Assembly (NCBI GenBank): GCA_022813625.1 | Contig: JAKLMB010000011.1 | Coordinates: 496,001 to 560,000 of the forward strand | Origin: Aaosphaeria pasadenensis | Taxonomy: Eukaryota; Ascomycota; Dothideomycetes; Pleosporales | DNA: 64,000 nt | Reading direction: 5' to 3' | Shown here: positions 21,504-31,526 of the stretch, piece after piece | Position numbering within the stretch: position 1 is the stretch's first letter | Layout of the letters: each line of letters starts with the position of its first letter | Position numbers and translations under genes: made by a program | The notes under the pieces: generated by a model | Databases searched by the model: none | Told to the model about the DNA's origin: nothing | What the model saw: the letters and a program-made list of their open reading frames with translations, nothing else

Positions 21504-22569
21504 ATGCTTCAAACCCTCCGCACTCTACGCCCTCTCAACCCCACCACACGCACCGTCCGGAGCTTCTCAACCCACACAATGGCCTCCTCACCGCTGCGGA
21601 TAGGTTTCGTCCCAGGTAGGCACATTCCACCTCTACCGCCAACCCTTTTTCTAACCTTTACAACCCACAGAGCACTTCTCCACCCCGCTCGAGTTCGCGA
21701 AAAAGCACCACGGCCTCTCCGCCACGCTCCTCCCCTTCCCCTCGGGAACCGGGCACATGGTGACTGCGCTCCAAACCGGCGAAATCGACGTCGGCGTCGG
21801 GCTGACCGAAGGCTGGGTGTCCGCACTCGGGAAAGCGCAAGCCGCGCGCAAGGACGCCGGGTTCCGCGTCGTAGGCACGTACGTCGAGACGCCTTTGTGC
21901 TGGGCGATATCGACGGGGGCGGCGCGGGGGGACGTGAATGGCGTGGGTGACCTGAGGGGGAAGAGGGTGGGGGTTTCGAGGATCGGGAGCGGGAGCTATG
22001 TTATGAGTTTTGTGCTTGCGGATCAGCAGGGGTGGTTGGAGGAGGCGGGGAGAGGGGAGGAGCCGTTTGGGGTGGAGGTGCTGAATACGTTTAAGAATCT
22101 GAGGGATGGGGTTAATGGGGGACAGGCGGATTTCTTCATGTGGGAGCATTTTACGAGTAAGAGGTATTATGATAATGGGGAGATTAAGAGGGTCGGGGAG
22201 ATCTATACGCCGTGGAGTTCGTGGAAGATTGTTGCGGTGAATGGGTTGTTGAATCCGGAGAATTGGTCGAGTGGGGAGGGGGCGGCGGCGCCGGCGTTGA
22301 AGGAGGAGTTGGAGGATGCGTTGGTGAGGATTAATAAGGGGGTTAGGCATTTCGAGGAGAATCAGGAGGAGGCGGTGCAGTATATCAGTACGAAGTTGGA
22401 TTACTCGGAAGAGGATGCTAGAGAGTGGCTCAAGACGGTGCGGTTTGCGGATGATGTGAGAGGTGTTGATAAGGCGGTCATTGACAAGACGGTAAATATC
22501 CTGCAAAAGGCTGGTGTTTTGGACGATAGGGTAGATGAGCAAGCTATGATCGGGCTTCAGCGGAAATGA
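21504..22569 (+). CDS. Ca3427-like periplasmic-binding-protein-fold protein
   Basis: Predicted 336-aa protein with a type 2 periplasmic-binding-protein fold, resembling the Candida Ca3427 / NMT1-THI5-like superfamily. Exons: 21504-21615 and 21671-22569, separated by a 55-nt intron in phase 1. Visible core: LRIGFVPEHFSTPLEFA, then TGEIDVGVGLTEGW and LRGKRVGVSRIGSGSY, which is the ligand-cleft architecture. The N-terminus is Arg/Ser/Thr-rich and lacks acidic residues, like a mitochondrial presequence. A second Met opens the core (MASSPLRIG), so leaky scanning could give a cytosolic form. The ligand is unknown; relatives bind pyrimidine-, sulfonate- or nitrate-like small molecules. Codons become conspicuously GGG/GAG-rich in the second half. 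Confidence 0.85.
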
Positions 22570-22871
22570 GCGACAGCATTGTGACTAGAAAATGTATATT
22601 GTATATTATCGCTTGTAGCTATTCGTGGTATCTTTTGTGTATATATGTGTGGTCTTCATATCTTCCGGATCTGGTGTCGTTTACATTGAGCCATAGCGAA
22701 GAGAGAATGACTTTTGGGTACGGGTCAGAACTGGTAAATTGGTATATCAGGTGAATGCGACGAGAGCATACCTGAACGTCCATTTGATATCGACCTATGT
22801 GGTACCGCCCAAAACGCCGAGGCTATGCATCAAAGCACAAGCTTTCGCACTTAATCACAATCTGTATCCGA
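22570..22871. other. Convergent spacer Ca3427-like / SRP54
   Basis: About 300 bases between two stop codons, AT-rich at the left, consistent with two 3' UTRs. No gene seen. Confidence 0.5.
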
Positions 22872-24520
22872 CTACCTCCTTCCCCGTCCCTGACCAGGCA
22901 TGCCACCAGGTCCTCCTCCACCACCCATCATCTGCATCATGCTGGCCATGTCCATACCTCCGAGGGCAGACATGTCTGGCATACCACCGCCTCCGCGCCC
23001 GCCGAGCATCTTCATCATGGCTCCAATGTCCGGCATGCCACCACCTCCCATGGGATTCGCGCCGCCCATACTTTGCATGCGTTTCTGGAGGGCTGCGAGT
23101 TGCTGCTGCTTGTTTCCTCCACCCATCGCGCCCTGTGCCTTTTGCATGTTTGCCATGCCTCCCTTCATCTTCTTGGCCATTCCCGCCATCATTCGGTGCT
23201 GGGTGAGAAGCTCTTCGACTTCTCGTACTGAAGTTCCAGAGCCATGGGCGATACGCGTCATGCGGGTAGGTTGGTCAACGAAGATCTTGCCGTCAGATTC
23301 GAGCTCCTTCTCCGTCATGCTGTCGCAAATGTAGATCATTCGCTTCAGCTTTGCGCCACCCTCTTCGTCGTCCATGCCGCCCATCATGTTGCTGAGACCA
23401 GGAATCATGCCAGCCATCTTGGAAAGAGGACCCATCTTCATGATGTTTGACAATTGGTCCCGTAGATCCTTAATTGTGAAAATACCGGATGCGATGTTCT
23501 TCATCGTGTCCTTCTGGTCAAGCTTCAATGACTGCACATGTTCCACAAGCCCGGCGACGTCGCCCATGCCAAGAAGTTTTGACACGAACGGTTCTGGGCT
23601 GAAGCGCTCGAGATCGAGCATGTGTTCACCATTACCGATGAAGACGATAGGGGTATGTGTTGCCGCAACAGCAGAGATAGCACCACCACCAGCGGCCGCA
23701 CCATCCGTCTTCGTGATAACGATAGCTCCGAAATCAGCCGCCTCTTTGAAAGCTCGTGCCTGCGCCTCTGCAGCCTGTCCGATCGTTGCGTCCAAAACCA
23801 TGATGGTCTGGTCTGGAGTGACAGCGTCCTGAATCTGCACCATCTCATCGAAAAGATCCGTCTCTTGCCTGTGTCGTCCGGACGTATCCACGATGATAAT
23901 CTCGAACCTCTCCTTCTTGAACTTCTCCACACCCTCTCGCGCGACAATGACGGGATCCGTTTGCGTGTGGCTACCGTAGTAAGGAATCTTCGCCTTGGTC
24001 GCGTTCTGCTTCAGCTGGTCGAACGCACCAGCACGGAACGTATCCGCGCAAACCAAGCAAGCCTTGAACCCCCTCGCGGAGTACCACCTCGCCAACTTCG
24101 TACACGTCGTCGTCTTACCGGAACCCTGGAGACCGACGAACATGATGACGTTTGGTTTCGATTTGCGGGGCTTGAAGGGTTCGGCGTGGGGGTCGACGAG
24201 CTTGACGAGCTCGTCGAAGACGGCCTTTTGGATTATGCGCTTCTTGTTGACTCCCGCGGCGAGGTGCTTGAAGTCGACGGATCGCTTTATCGATTGTCGG
24301 AGGTTCATGACGAGCTTTACGTTGACGTCGGCTTCCACGAGGGCGTTGGAGATCTCCTTGACCATGGCTTCGAAAGCCTGCGAATTCCATTAGCTTGACA
24401 TGCATGGGAGTGTGATGTTTAAATCGCTACGGGACGACGCACCTTCTCGTCGAGGTTGGGCGACCTCGTGAGGTCTGAGACCGCGGCATTGATGCGCCGA
24501 CCGAGATCTTGAAGGACCAT
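22872..24520 (-). CDS. SRP54: Signal recognition particle 54 kDa GTPase
   Basis: SRP54 binds signal sequences and SRP RNA and docks ribosomes to the ER via its GTPase. Exon 1 (24520-24443) encodes MVLQDLGRRINAAVSDL, the start of the N domain; exon 2 spans 24377-22872; total 527 aa. GTPase motifs: GLQGSGKTTT (~108-117), DTFRAGAFDQL, DTSGR (~190), TKTDG (~248). The C-terminal M domain is Met-rich with MAGMAKKMKGG and repeated GGMPD/MMQMMGGG, ending in a basic GQGRGRR tail. Length is close to yeast Srp54. Divergent from RRP15 with only 256 bp between ATGs, a compact bidirectional housekeeping promoter. Confidence 0.97.
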
Positions 24521-24776
24521 GGCGACGGTTGTGCGTGATGGGTAGCTGGGATGAAAGGGATACGTTTAATTGAGAGATGCAGCGCACACGATGGCACAAG
24601 TTTGTGTGGGGGAGGGGGATTGGGAACCAGAACTGAGGTCTTGGCAATTGGCGGTCGGCGAAAATCGTCGAAGAACCTCCGATCTCCATTGAACTTTTTT
24701 TCCTACCCAGAACGACCGACTTCTTTGCTGCGTTCTGGTTAATACATCACATCCACAAACCACTTTCTTGCACAAC

Positions 24777-25682
24777 ATGCCTTCTACAACGTTGAAAAGA
24801 AGACGGACGGAGGAGGGGATGAGGGGGAAGACGCCCAAGGTCCAAAAGAAAATCAAGCGCCAGCGTTATTACCACAGTTCCAGTGAGGACGACTCTGAAT
24901 CCGAAGACGAAGCCGCAGAAGCACCAGAAGACTTCGCACCCGTGAGTCTAGAGAGCAGCGACGAAGAAGGAGACCGCGCAGCCGCCAAACCAAAACACAA
25001 AGCCTCAATTGCAACCAAAAAGGCCTCGAAAAAGGACCCTGCCCACAACGACGAGCCGAGCGACGAGGACGACTTGGAATTGGACGCCGACGAGTTCGAA
25101 GATGGCGATTCGGACGATGTCGACGACGTCGACGAATACTCCGACATGTCCGAGACCTCGACGAACAACCCCCGCAAAGTCAAGAAACGCAACGACCCCG
25201 AAGCATTCGCGACCTCCATCTCGAAGATTCTCGGCACGAAGCTCACGTCGCAGAAGCGGTCGGAGCCCATTCTCTCGCGATCGAAGGCCGCGCAGGAGAC
25301 GAACAGGACTCTCGCGGACCACAAGTTGACGGTCAAGGCGCAGCGGGCGATCGTGGCGGAGAAGAGGGCCGCACAGGAGAAGGGCCGCGTGAAGGATGTT
25401 CTGGGGTTGCAGAGCGAGGAGGTGGCTACGGCGGAGATCGTCGCGAAGGAGAAGGCGCTGCGGAGGACGGCGCAGAAGGGTGTGATTAAGCTGTTCAATG
25501 CTGTGCGAGCTGCGCAGGTCAAGGCTGAACAGGCGGAGAAGGAGGCGAGATCGCAGGGTGTCATTGGTGTGAAGGCGAGAGAGGAGCAGGTAAAGGAGAT
25601 GAGCAAGCAAGGGTTCTTGGATATGATTGCGGGCGGTGGAAAGCAGAAAGAGGCCGTCGCCGAATTGGAGGAAGAGGCATAG
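24777..25682 (+). CDS. RRP15: Ribosomal RNA-processing protein Rrp15
   Basis: Nucleolar protein of 301 aa needed for 60S pre-rRNA processing (role from the family). The N-terminal third is Lys/Arg-rich then strongly acidic (SSSEDDSESEDE and DELDADEFEDGDSDD-like runs). The conserved part follows: an AFATSISKILGTKL motif, a Lys/Ala-rich helical coiled segment, then RRTAQKGVIKLFNAVRAAQ and a GFLDMIAG box near the end, which together are diagnostic of RRP15. No intron. The ATG at 24777 is the first in frame. Shares a short divergent promoter with SRP54. Confidence 0.93.
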   Translation: MPSTTLKRRRTEEGMRGKTPKVQKKIKRQRYYHSSSEDDSESEDEAAEAPEDFAPVSLESSDEEGDRAAAKPKHKASIATKKASKKDPAHNDEPSDEDDLELDADEFEDGDSDDVDDVDEYSDMSETSTNNPRKVKKRNDPEAFATSISKILGTKLTSQKRSEPILSRSKAAQETNRTLADHKLTVKAQRAIVAEKRAAQEKGRVKDVLGLQSEEVATAEIVAKEKALRRTAQKGVIKLFNAVRAAQVKAEQAEKEARSQGVIGVKAREEQVKEMSKQGFLDMIAGGGKQKEAVAELEEEA

Positions 25683-25991
25683 TTGGTTTGCATAATTGGC
25701 GTTAATTCTTTCTCCTTGTTCATGGGCTAGGCTTGACCAAAGGTTCAAAAAATTTCATGATCGATACCTGATACCATTATACAAAAATGTTGTTCTAAGA
25801 TATACAATGAACCCATATAAGGTTTTTCTTCGTGACGCCCGATAGATCCGTTCCGCCCGTGGAGATTCCTTTTTGTTTTCGTTCGCGTATAATAATACAT
25901 AAGATCCGCCATGTCATGATTCAATATATCGTGTTGAACAGCCCCCTCCCCTCAAGCGCGTTGCGCCTCACACTCTAGATAACCCGACCCT
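25683..25991. other. Convergent spacer RRP15 / YAH1
   Basis: About 310 bases, AT-rich, between two 3' ends. No gene seen. Confidence 0.5.
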
Positions 25992-26686
25992 CTACTTAAA
26001 ATCACTCGCCTGCAAATTCCTCGTCATATTCGGCAACTTGACCACCAACCCATCCAACTCCTTACTCATCTTGACCTGGCAGCCGAGCCGACTCGTCTCG
26101 GTCAACCCGAACGCCAGATCCAGCATGTCGTTCTCCTCGTCGTCGGGCTCCTCCATGGCGTCGAAGTGGTCGGACTCGACAATGACGTGGCACGTGGAGC
26201 AGGCGCAGGAGCCGCCGCAGGCGCCCTCCATCTCGAGGTCGTTGGCCTGCGCGATGTCGAGCAGGTTGTCGCCGTCCGAGACCTCGAACGTGTGCGAGTC
26301 GCCGTCTTTGTCGATGAAGGTTATCTTGCGTCTGTTGCGGGGGAGGTCAATGGATTTGTACGACGGTGGGAGGGGACATGGGAGGGGTTTTCTCACTCTT
26401 CGCCCGGGCGTGGCGGGTCGATGTGCCCGTGCTGGGTGATGGGTGTCGTTGAGAAAGCTCTCTGGAGAGTGCTACGGTGGGTGTGGGCGGTCGGTCTGAG
26501 GGTGGGTTTGCGTGATGAGTGCCATGATGGTGATGGCTTGGGGTGAGGAGGTGTTTGTGCTGGCCAATTGTTTGCGCAACTTGAGAAACGCTGGATTCTG
26601 GAGGAAGAGGTCCGCAATGACGCGGAGGAGGCCCTGGATGAAATGGCGCCGAAAAGCGCTTTGCCCGAGGAAGCTGCACTCGCCAT
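25992..26686 (-). CDS. YAH1: Mitochondrial [2Fe-2S] ferredoxin (adrenodoxin type)
   Basis: Matrix ferredoxin that feeds electrons to Fe-S cluster assembly, heme A and ubiquinone synthesis. Exon 1 is 26686-26397 and exon 2 is 26331-25992; total 209 aa. The first ~85 residues are Ser/Arg/Thr/Pro-rich with almost no acidic residues, a mitochondrial presequence. The ferredoxin domain begins RKITFIDKDGD; cluster ligands are Cys135, Cys141, Cys144 (C-X5-C-X2-C in GACGGSCACSTCHV) and Cys181 (RLGCQV), with adrenodoxin spacing. The helix EEPDDEENDMLDLAFGLTE is the acidic partner-binding face. Start: the ATG at 26686 gives the presequence; an open frame further upstream is hydrophobic, non-conserved leader. 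Divergent from UGO1. Confidence 0.95.
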
Positions 26687-27310
26687 CGGATGGGTACGAA
26701 AGATGGACGAAAAGAATGAGACGAAGGGAAAGAACAAGATGAATGCTTCGCAGGAGGATTGGGAATAAAGGCGGTGGAGAAGAGGGGGGAGAAGAAGGAG
26801 AGAGAAAAGAGTCGAGCGGGAGTGCAGAAGAAAAGAATATCTAGTTTGCTGTTGTGTAATGTTGCCGGCACACAAGATGGACGATTGACTGGTCACTAGG
26901 AGGGACAACGATAACTGATTATTGAATTGAATAGGATTGATCTGATTGATTGATTGATTGACTATTAACTTAACTTGACTTTGACCTTAACACCGATAGA
27001 CCGAGCAGTCCCCTCCATCTATTTAGTTATTACTGTGTATTTCTCCCATCTGACAGTCAACTTGTACAGTTGCAGGTTAGTCGCGATAGGAATTTGTGAC
27101 GCTCACACCGCCCCGCGTCCCCAACCCCTTCAAACCCATGGACGTCAGTCAAAATACATTCAAGTGCATTATTCGCGCCTCACCCGAACATTAAACCCAA
27201 CCTAACTAACCTGTTACCTCATCACACTTTTCAAAACACACTTCACACCACTCACTCACTGACTCTGCTTCTTCTATACCATACAATATTCTTTCCAGGA
27301 CGCTGCAGCG
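26687..27310. promoter_or_regulatory. Divergent promoter YAH1 / UGO1
   Basis: About 620 bases shared by two mitochondrial genes. Contains a (GATT)n microsatellite at 26944-26961 and a C/A-rich leader before 27311. No gene seen; the short ORFs are antisense extensions of YAH1 exon 1. Confidence 0.45.
26944..26961. repeat. (GATT)n microsatellite
   Basis: GATT repeated four and a half times in the YAH1/UGO1 intergenic region. Confidence 0.8.
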
Positions 27311-28864
27311 ATGGCGACCTCTCGTGACGCCCCAAATCCGCTGCGGCCATACTACATCCCTCCTTCTATCGGCCTCCCACCAGACCTGCCTCAGAACCAG
27401 ACCTCACATACCCACTCGTACAACTCACGGAGCCCAAAACCCAGCTTCGGTAGCCATGCACGCGACATCCTTTCCGACCTAGACTACGACTCCTACTTCC
27501 CCGACAGCTCCCCCACCCTCGCTGAGCACGCAAAGAGACTGGTAGATCAGGCGTTATGGAATTACACCAGTGTGCTGTTGGCCCAGCCATTCGAGGTTGC
27601 AAAGACCATTCTCCAGGTCCACATGGCGACCGGACAGGCCCCTCCAGGATTGAGTGTAAATGGCGACGACTTCAAGAGTCGACCGAGCTCCTTCGCGAGC
27701 GGAAAATTCGAGGACTACCCATCGGACGAATCTGATGACGATAGTCCGAGCTACTTCACAAGCACTGCTCCGCGTGTTCCGTCCCCCACCCGTTCGCCAG
27801 AAAGACGACGAGCTCGTCAGGCCCCGAGCAGATCAGACGCTTCAACGCCGACGCAACCGCCGCCTGCCGCATTCCGGAGGCTAGAATTGAGGAAGTCGGA
27901 TTCATTGTTGGAGGTCATATCCCAGTTATGGCAGAAAGAGTCGGCGTGGGGCGTGTGGAAGGGAACGAACGCAACATTCATCTACAACTTCCTCCTCAAG
28001 ACCTCCGAGAGCTGGACGCGCAGTTTCCTCTCCGCCCTCCTCAACGTGCCAGATCCCGGACTCATGGGCGCTTCGGCGAGCGGCTTCGGCGGACTCGACA
28101 TCATCGACAGCCCGAGTCCACTCATGTCTCTCGCGGTAGCAGTCGCTGCCAGCGCCGTTGCGGCCGTCGTGCTCGCACCCCTCGACCTCGTCCGCACACG
28201 CCTGATCGTCACACCGACCTCAGCACCCCCACGAACCATCTGGCCGTCCCTCTCCCTCCTCCCAACCTTCTCCATCGCGCCCGGCCTCCTCCCAGTAACC
28301 CTCCTCCACTCCACAATCCCCACCTTCATCTCGTCATGTACACCCCTCGTCCTCCGCTCCACCCTCGCCATCGACCCCGTCATCACCCCCTCCATGTACT
28401 CCATCTCCACCTTCCTCTCCTCGACCGTCGAACTCTTCGTCCGGCTCCCGCTCGAAACCGTCCTCCGCCGCGGCCAAGTCGCCATCCTCGACGAATACGA
28501 AAACCAACGCCTATCCGACACCTACCAAAACGGCGTGACCAAATCCCCGGTCTTCGGCATGGAAAACGAAGACCCCTCCGTCCGCAGCTTCCGCACCATC
28601 GTCGAGCCCGGCCCCTACCGCGGCATCTTCGGCACAATCTGGTTCGTCGTCCGCGACGAGGGCGTCACGATTTCCGGGCCCGGTGCCGCTGCAGCTGCGG
28701 CGAAGCAGCCGCAGGGGGGTCGCGCACCGGGCTTCTCGTCGCGCACCAGGATACGCAAGGGCCAGGGCGTGAATGGCCTGTGGAGGGGGTGGAGAGTCGG
28801 GTTCTGGGGGCTTGTTGGCGTGTGGGGCGCTGCTGCTATGGGCGCGGGCGGCGGCGAGTTTTAA
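27311..28864 (+). CDS. UGO1: Mitochondrial fusion/transport protein Ugo1
   Basis: Modified mitochondrial carrier of the outer membrane that links Fzo1 and Mgm1 during fusion (family role). Intron-less, 517 aa. Three degenerate carrier signatures (P-x-[DE]-x-x-[KR]) are visible: QPFEVAKTILQ (~91), APLDLVRTRL (~285) and LPLETVLRRGQ (~378), each beside a hydrophobic helix. The N-terminal ~75 residues are Pro/Ser-rich, and a disordered Ser/Asp/Arg insert separates the first and second repeats (~115-190). The C-terminus (GVNGLWRGWRVGFWGLVGVW) is the last membrane segment. The ATG lies in a good context (gcgATGg). Codons in 28100-28700 are very C-rich, which creates an Arg/Pro-rich shadow ORF in another frame. 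Confidence 0.9.
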   Translation: MATSRDAPNPLRPYYIPPSIGLPPDLPQNQTSHTHSYNSRSPKPSFGSHARDILSDLDYDSYFPDSSPTLAEHAKRLVDQALWNYTSVLLAQPFEVAKTILQVHMATGQAPPGLSVNGDDFKSRPSSFASGKFEDYPSDESDDDSPSYFTSTAPRVPSPTRSPERRRARQAPSRSDASTPTQPPPAAFRRLELRKSDSLLEVISQLWQKESAWGVWKGTNATFIYNFLLKTSESWTRSFLSALLNVPDPGLMGASASGFGGLDIIDSPSPLMSLAVAVAASAVAAVVLAPLDLVRTRLIVTPTSAPPRTIWPSLSLLPTFSIAPGLLPVTLLHSTIPTFISSCTPLVLRSTLAIDPVITPSMYSISTFLSSTVELFVRLPLETVLRRGQVAILDEYENQRLSDTYQNGVTKSPVFGMENEDPSVRSFRTIVEPGPYRGIFGTIWFVVRDEGVTISGPGAAAAAAKQPQGGRAPGFSSRTRIRKGQGVNGLWRGWRVGFWGLVGVWGAAAMGAGGGEF

Positions 28865-29310
28865 GGATCCTCTCCTCATCCTTCCTCCACCTTTTGCACC
28901 CTCTCATCGTACCTCGAAACTTCAAAGTTAAAAAGCAAGAAAGACGACATGTTGGGCCGCCCCGTTTTATGTTTTACCCCCCTGATTTCCGTTTTTTGAT
29001 ATCCAAAGGCTTTATACTCAACTCTACTCTACTTACTGTTTCCACGTTCATGTCTAAACCAACCAGCGTTTTTTGTGCCGTTGGTTTTCTCACGATTTAT
29101 CGTTTAGTTTTCGTGTTCATGTACAAGGGGCGTGGGCGCGCGCTCTCTTGAAAGACTATTCACAATACTCAATGAAATGAAACGTAACGTCCTCACGACC
29201 TAGAAAGTTCCAAACCACACGTATAGCTTAGTAGCCACGTCAAATATACAAACTACATATATACCTATATATATATCTCTCTCTCTTTCTCAATAGAAGG
29301 AAGTCGCAGT
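28865..29310. other. Convergent spacer UGO1 / Hsp70-like
   Basis: About 450 bases between two stop codons. Contains a TA/TC microsatellite at 29256-29288. No gene seen. Confidence 0.5.
29256..29288. repeat. (TA)n/(TC)n compound microsatellite
   Basis: Alternating TA followed by a TC run close to the end of the Hsp70-like gene. Confidence 0.7.
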
Positions 29311-31526
29311 TCAAAGCTCCATCCTCCCCCCAACCCCACTCGTGCTCCCATCCCACCACACGTCCCCAACCGCCACGACGTCCGCGTCCCCGGCCTCCAC
29401 CTCTCCTTTCGCCAACCTGGCTCGGATCCCCGCTTTCGCGACCTCGTCGTCCGCGATGTTGGCGTCCAGGTCGTCGAAGATGGCGGTCAGTTCTGTCGAA
29501 TTGAGGGGACGGAGGTTGCCGGTGAGGGTGCGGTTGAAGCTTCCTTGTTCTTCTCCTCCCGTGGAGGGGGAAGGGGGGGAAGTGAGGGCTACGTTGAATG
29601 TCTGGGGATGGGGGGGTTAGTTTTAGTTTGAGGGTGAGGGGGTAAAGGGGGGGACGTACGTAGTTTCCGGCAGTGTAGTCGTGGAGGGATATGGTGACTG
29701 CGATCTATTGATTCGATTCAAGTTAGCATGTATTCAGTCATAATAGAAAAGGGAAGTGGAAGAGGGAAGGAGAAGGGTTAGTAGGAAGAACGACGGCATT
29801 ATACGTACTTGAGGAACGCCTCTCTTCGCCGGCGGGATCCCGTCGACCTCGATCCTCGTCACGACTGTGTTGTTCGCGACCGTGGCCCTGTCGCCCTCGT
29901 ACATCTCGATGACGGCGCGGGATTGGTCGTCGTGGATGGTGGTGAAGTAGCGCGTCACGCTCGCAGGCAGGATGTACACGCGGAAGACGACGGGCGAAGC
30001 GATGTCGCCGGCGGTGCGGACTCCGAGGGAGAGGCGTGAGGTATCGAAGTTGCCGACGATGCCGTCGTACTCGTCGGTGTCCCTGGCGCGGGCGAAGCGC
30101 GCGAGGCCGTGTTGTATGACGGATTCCGGGGGGATGGAGTCGTGGATGGTGGTTGTGGGGGGGAAGTGGTGGGTCAGGAGGGAGGTGAGGGCCGGGATGT
30201 TGAGGGTACCGCCAATGGGGACGATGGCGCCGATGTCGTAGATTGTGAGGTTCGCGGCGTGGATCGCGGAGTCGATGTGGGAGAGGATTTGGGTGATATA
30301 GGGGGCGAGGATAAGGTTGAAGGCGTCGCGGGTTAGGGTGTCTTGGATGGTTTGTCCGGTGCTTGGGATTTCGAAGGTGAATGGCGCGGTGTCGTCGGAG
30401 GAGAGTACCTTTTTCACGCGCTCCATCTCGGTGGTTAACTTCATAGTGGTCAGTAAAGAGAAGGGTCTGGGAATCGATATACCCACGATCGAAGGCTCGA
30501 CCTCTTTGAGCGCTGGATGGAGCTGCGTCACATAGTCCACCAGCTCGCGGTCAATGGCATTGCCATTGATCGAGTTGTCTTTAGACTCGCCCAGTACCTC
30601 ATACACGCCGTCCTCGGCCTCCATGACAGTCACACGGAAAGAGCTCGCCCCGATGTCATAGGTTAGCACATTCAACCAACCTTCTTCATATTGGTTCCAA
30701 CCAAGAAATCTTTTCCAATGCCCGTTGATTCCGTAGGCCCCGGCACCTAAAATACCGTCACGAACAACGCTACTTTCGTTTATGCCACCTATTTCCAGGG
30801 CTCTCTTGATGGCATCCTAATGTGCGGACATGAGCTTGACTGTGCCGGTTGCACTGGGAGTGACAGGAATACGTACCCTTTCATCGTAGTCATCAGCCTG
30901 ACCAGCAGAGACAAGAACGAGGTGGGCCTTCTTCTTCGTATACTCCTGCATCATATCCTTCAGTCCCTGGAAGAAGATGCCTGCAATTTCTTCCGGGTGA
31001 AACGTCTTCACTTTGTTGCGCAGTGGGATGCGCACGAGTGGGAACCCTCCATTGTCGACAACCTCATACGTTCGAGTTACCAAATCGTCGGTCTTATTAA
31101 GCAAGAGGTTTCTGAAGTTGCAGACTGTTCTTTCCGGATGCGTGGACAATTGCCTCTTCGCTGCTGTGCCTATGAATGGCTCCCCTGTTTCTGTGAACGC
31201 GACACATGTTGGGATAAACGTTTGATTGTCCTTGTCGGGAACGTATGTGGTTGTCTTATTTACATCGCTATCATCTCTTGTTAGTGAACGAGATTCAAAT
31301 GGACCGGTATCGTGACTTACTATACAACAGACGAATATGTGTTTCCGAAGCTGATTCCGATGGTGGGAGGGATCGTCCGGTCGAAAGCGCATGTTTGCGC
31401 GGGACGGACCAGAGCGAGCCCGCATGTGAAGACGATAAGGATCATGAATGATAGCGAGGGTGACCCGGTGAGGCTGGAGAGGCGACTAGAGCGTCTTCTC
31501 GAACGATGTCTGGAGGCCGGAACCAT
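29311..31526 (-). CDS. Divergent Hsp70-like protein of the secretory pathway
   Basis: Five-exon gene: 31526-31321, 31267-30877, 30816-29809, 29704-29660, 29601-29311 (~646 aa); all introns are GT-AG and in frame. An Arg/Ser-rich start precedes a hydrophobic segment (MILIVFTCGLALVRPAQTCA), i.e. signal peptide or anchor; an ATG at 31445 would give a classical signal peptide. The ATPase motifs are altered: GISFGNTYSS instead of G-I-D-L-G-T-T, and YDIGASSFRVTV where D-L-G-G-G-T is usual, as in the non-canonical Ssz1 type. The adenosine loop is PIGGTLNIPAL. The beta substrate domain is present (VDGIPPAKRGVPQIAVTI), but the chain ends ~110 residues later with no helical lid. Nine N-X-S/T sequons favour ER-lumenal exposure. 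Probably a non-canonical ER chaperone or co-chaperone (inference). Confidence 0.82.

Noticed and set aside
21658..22542. 294-codon minus ORF over the Ca3427-like gene
   Set aside because: Leu/Pro/Arg-rich off-frame shadow of the conserved plus-strand exon.
27928..29151. 407-codon Arg/Pro-rich plus ORF overlapping UGO1
   Set aside because: Off-frame translation of C-rich UGO1 codons; carrier motifs lie in the other frame.
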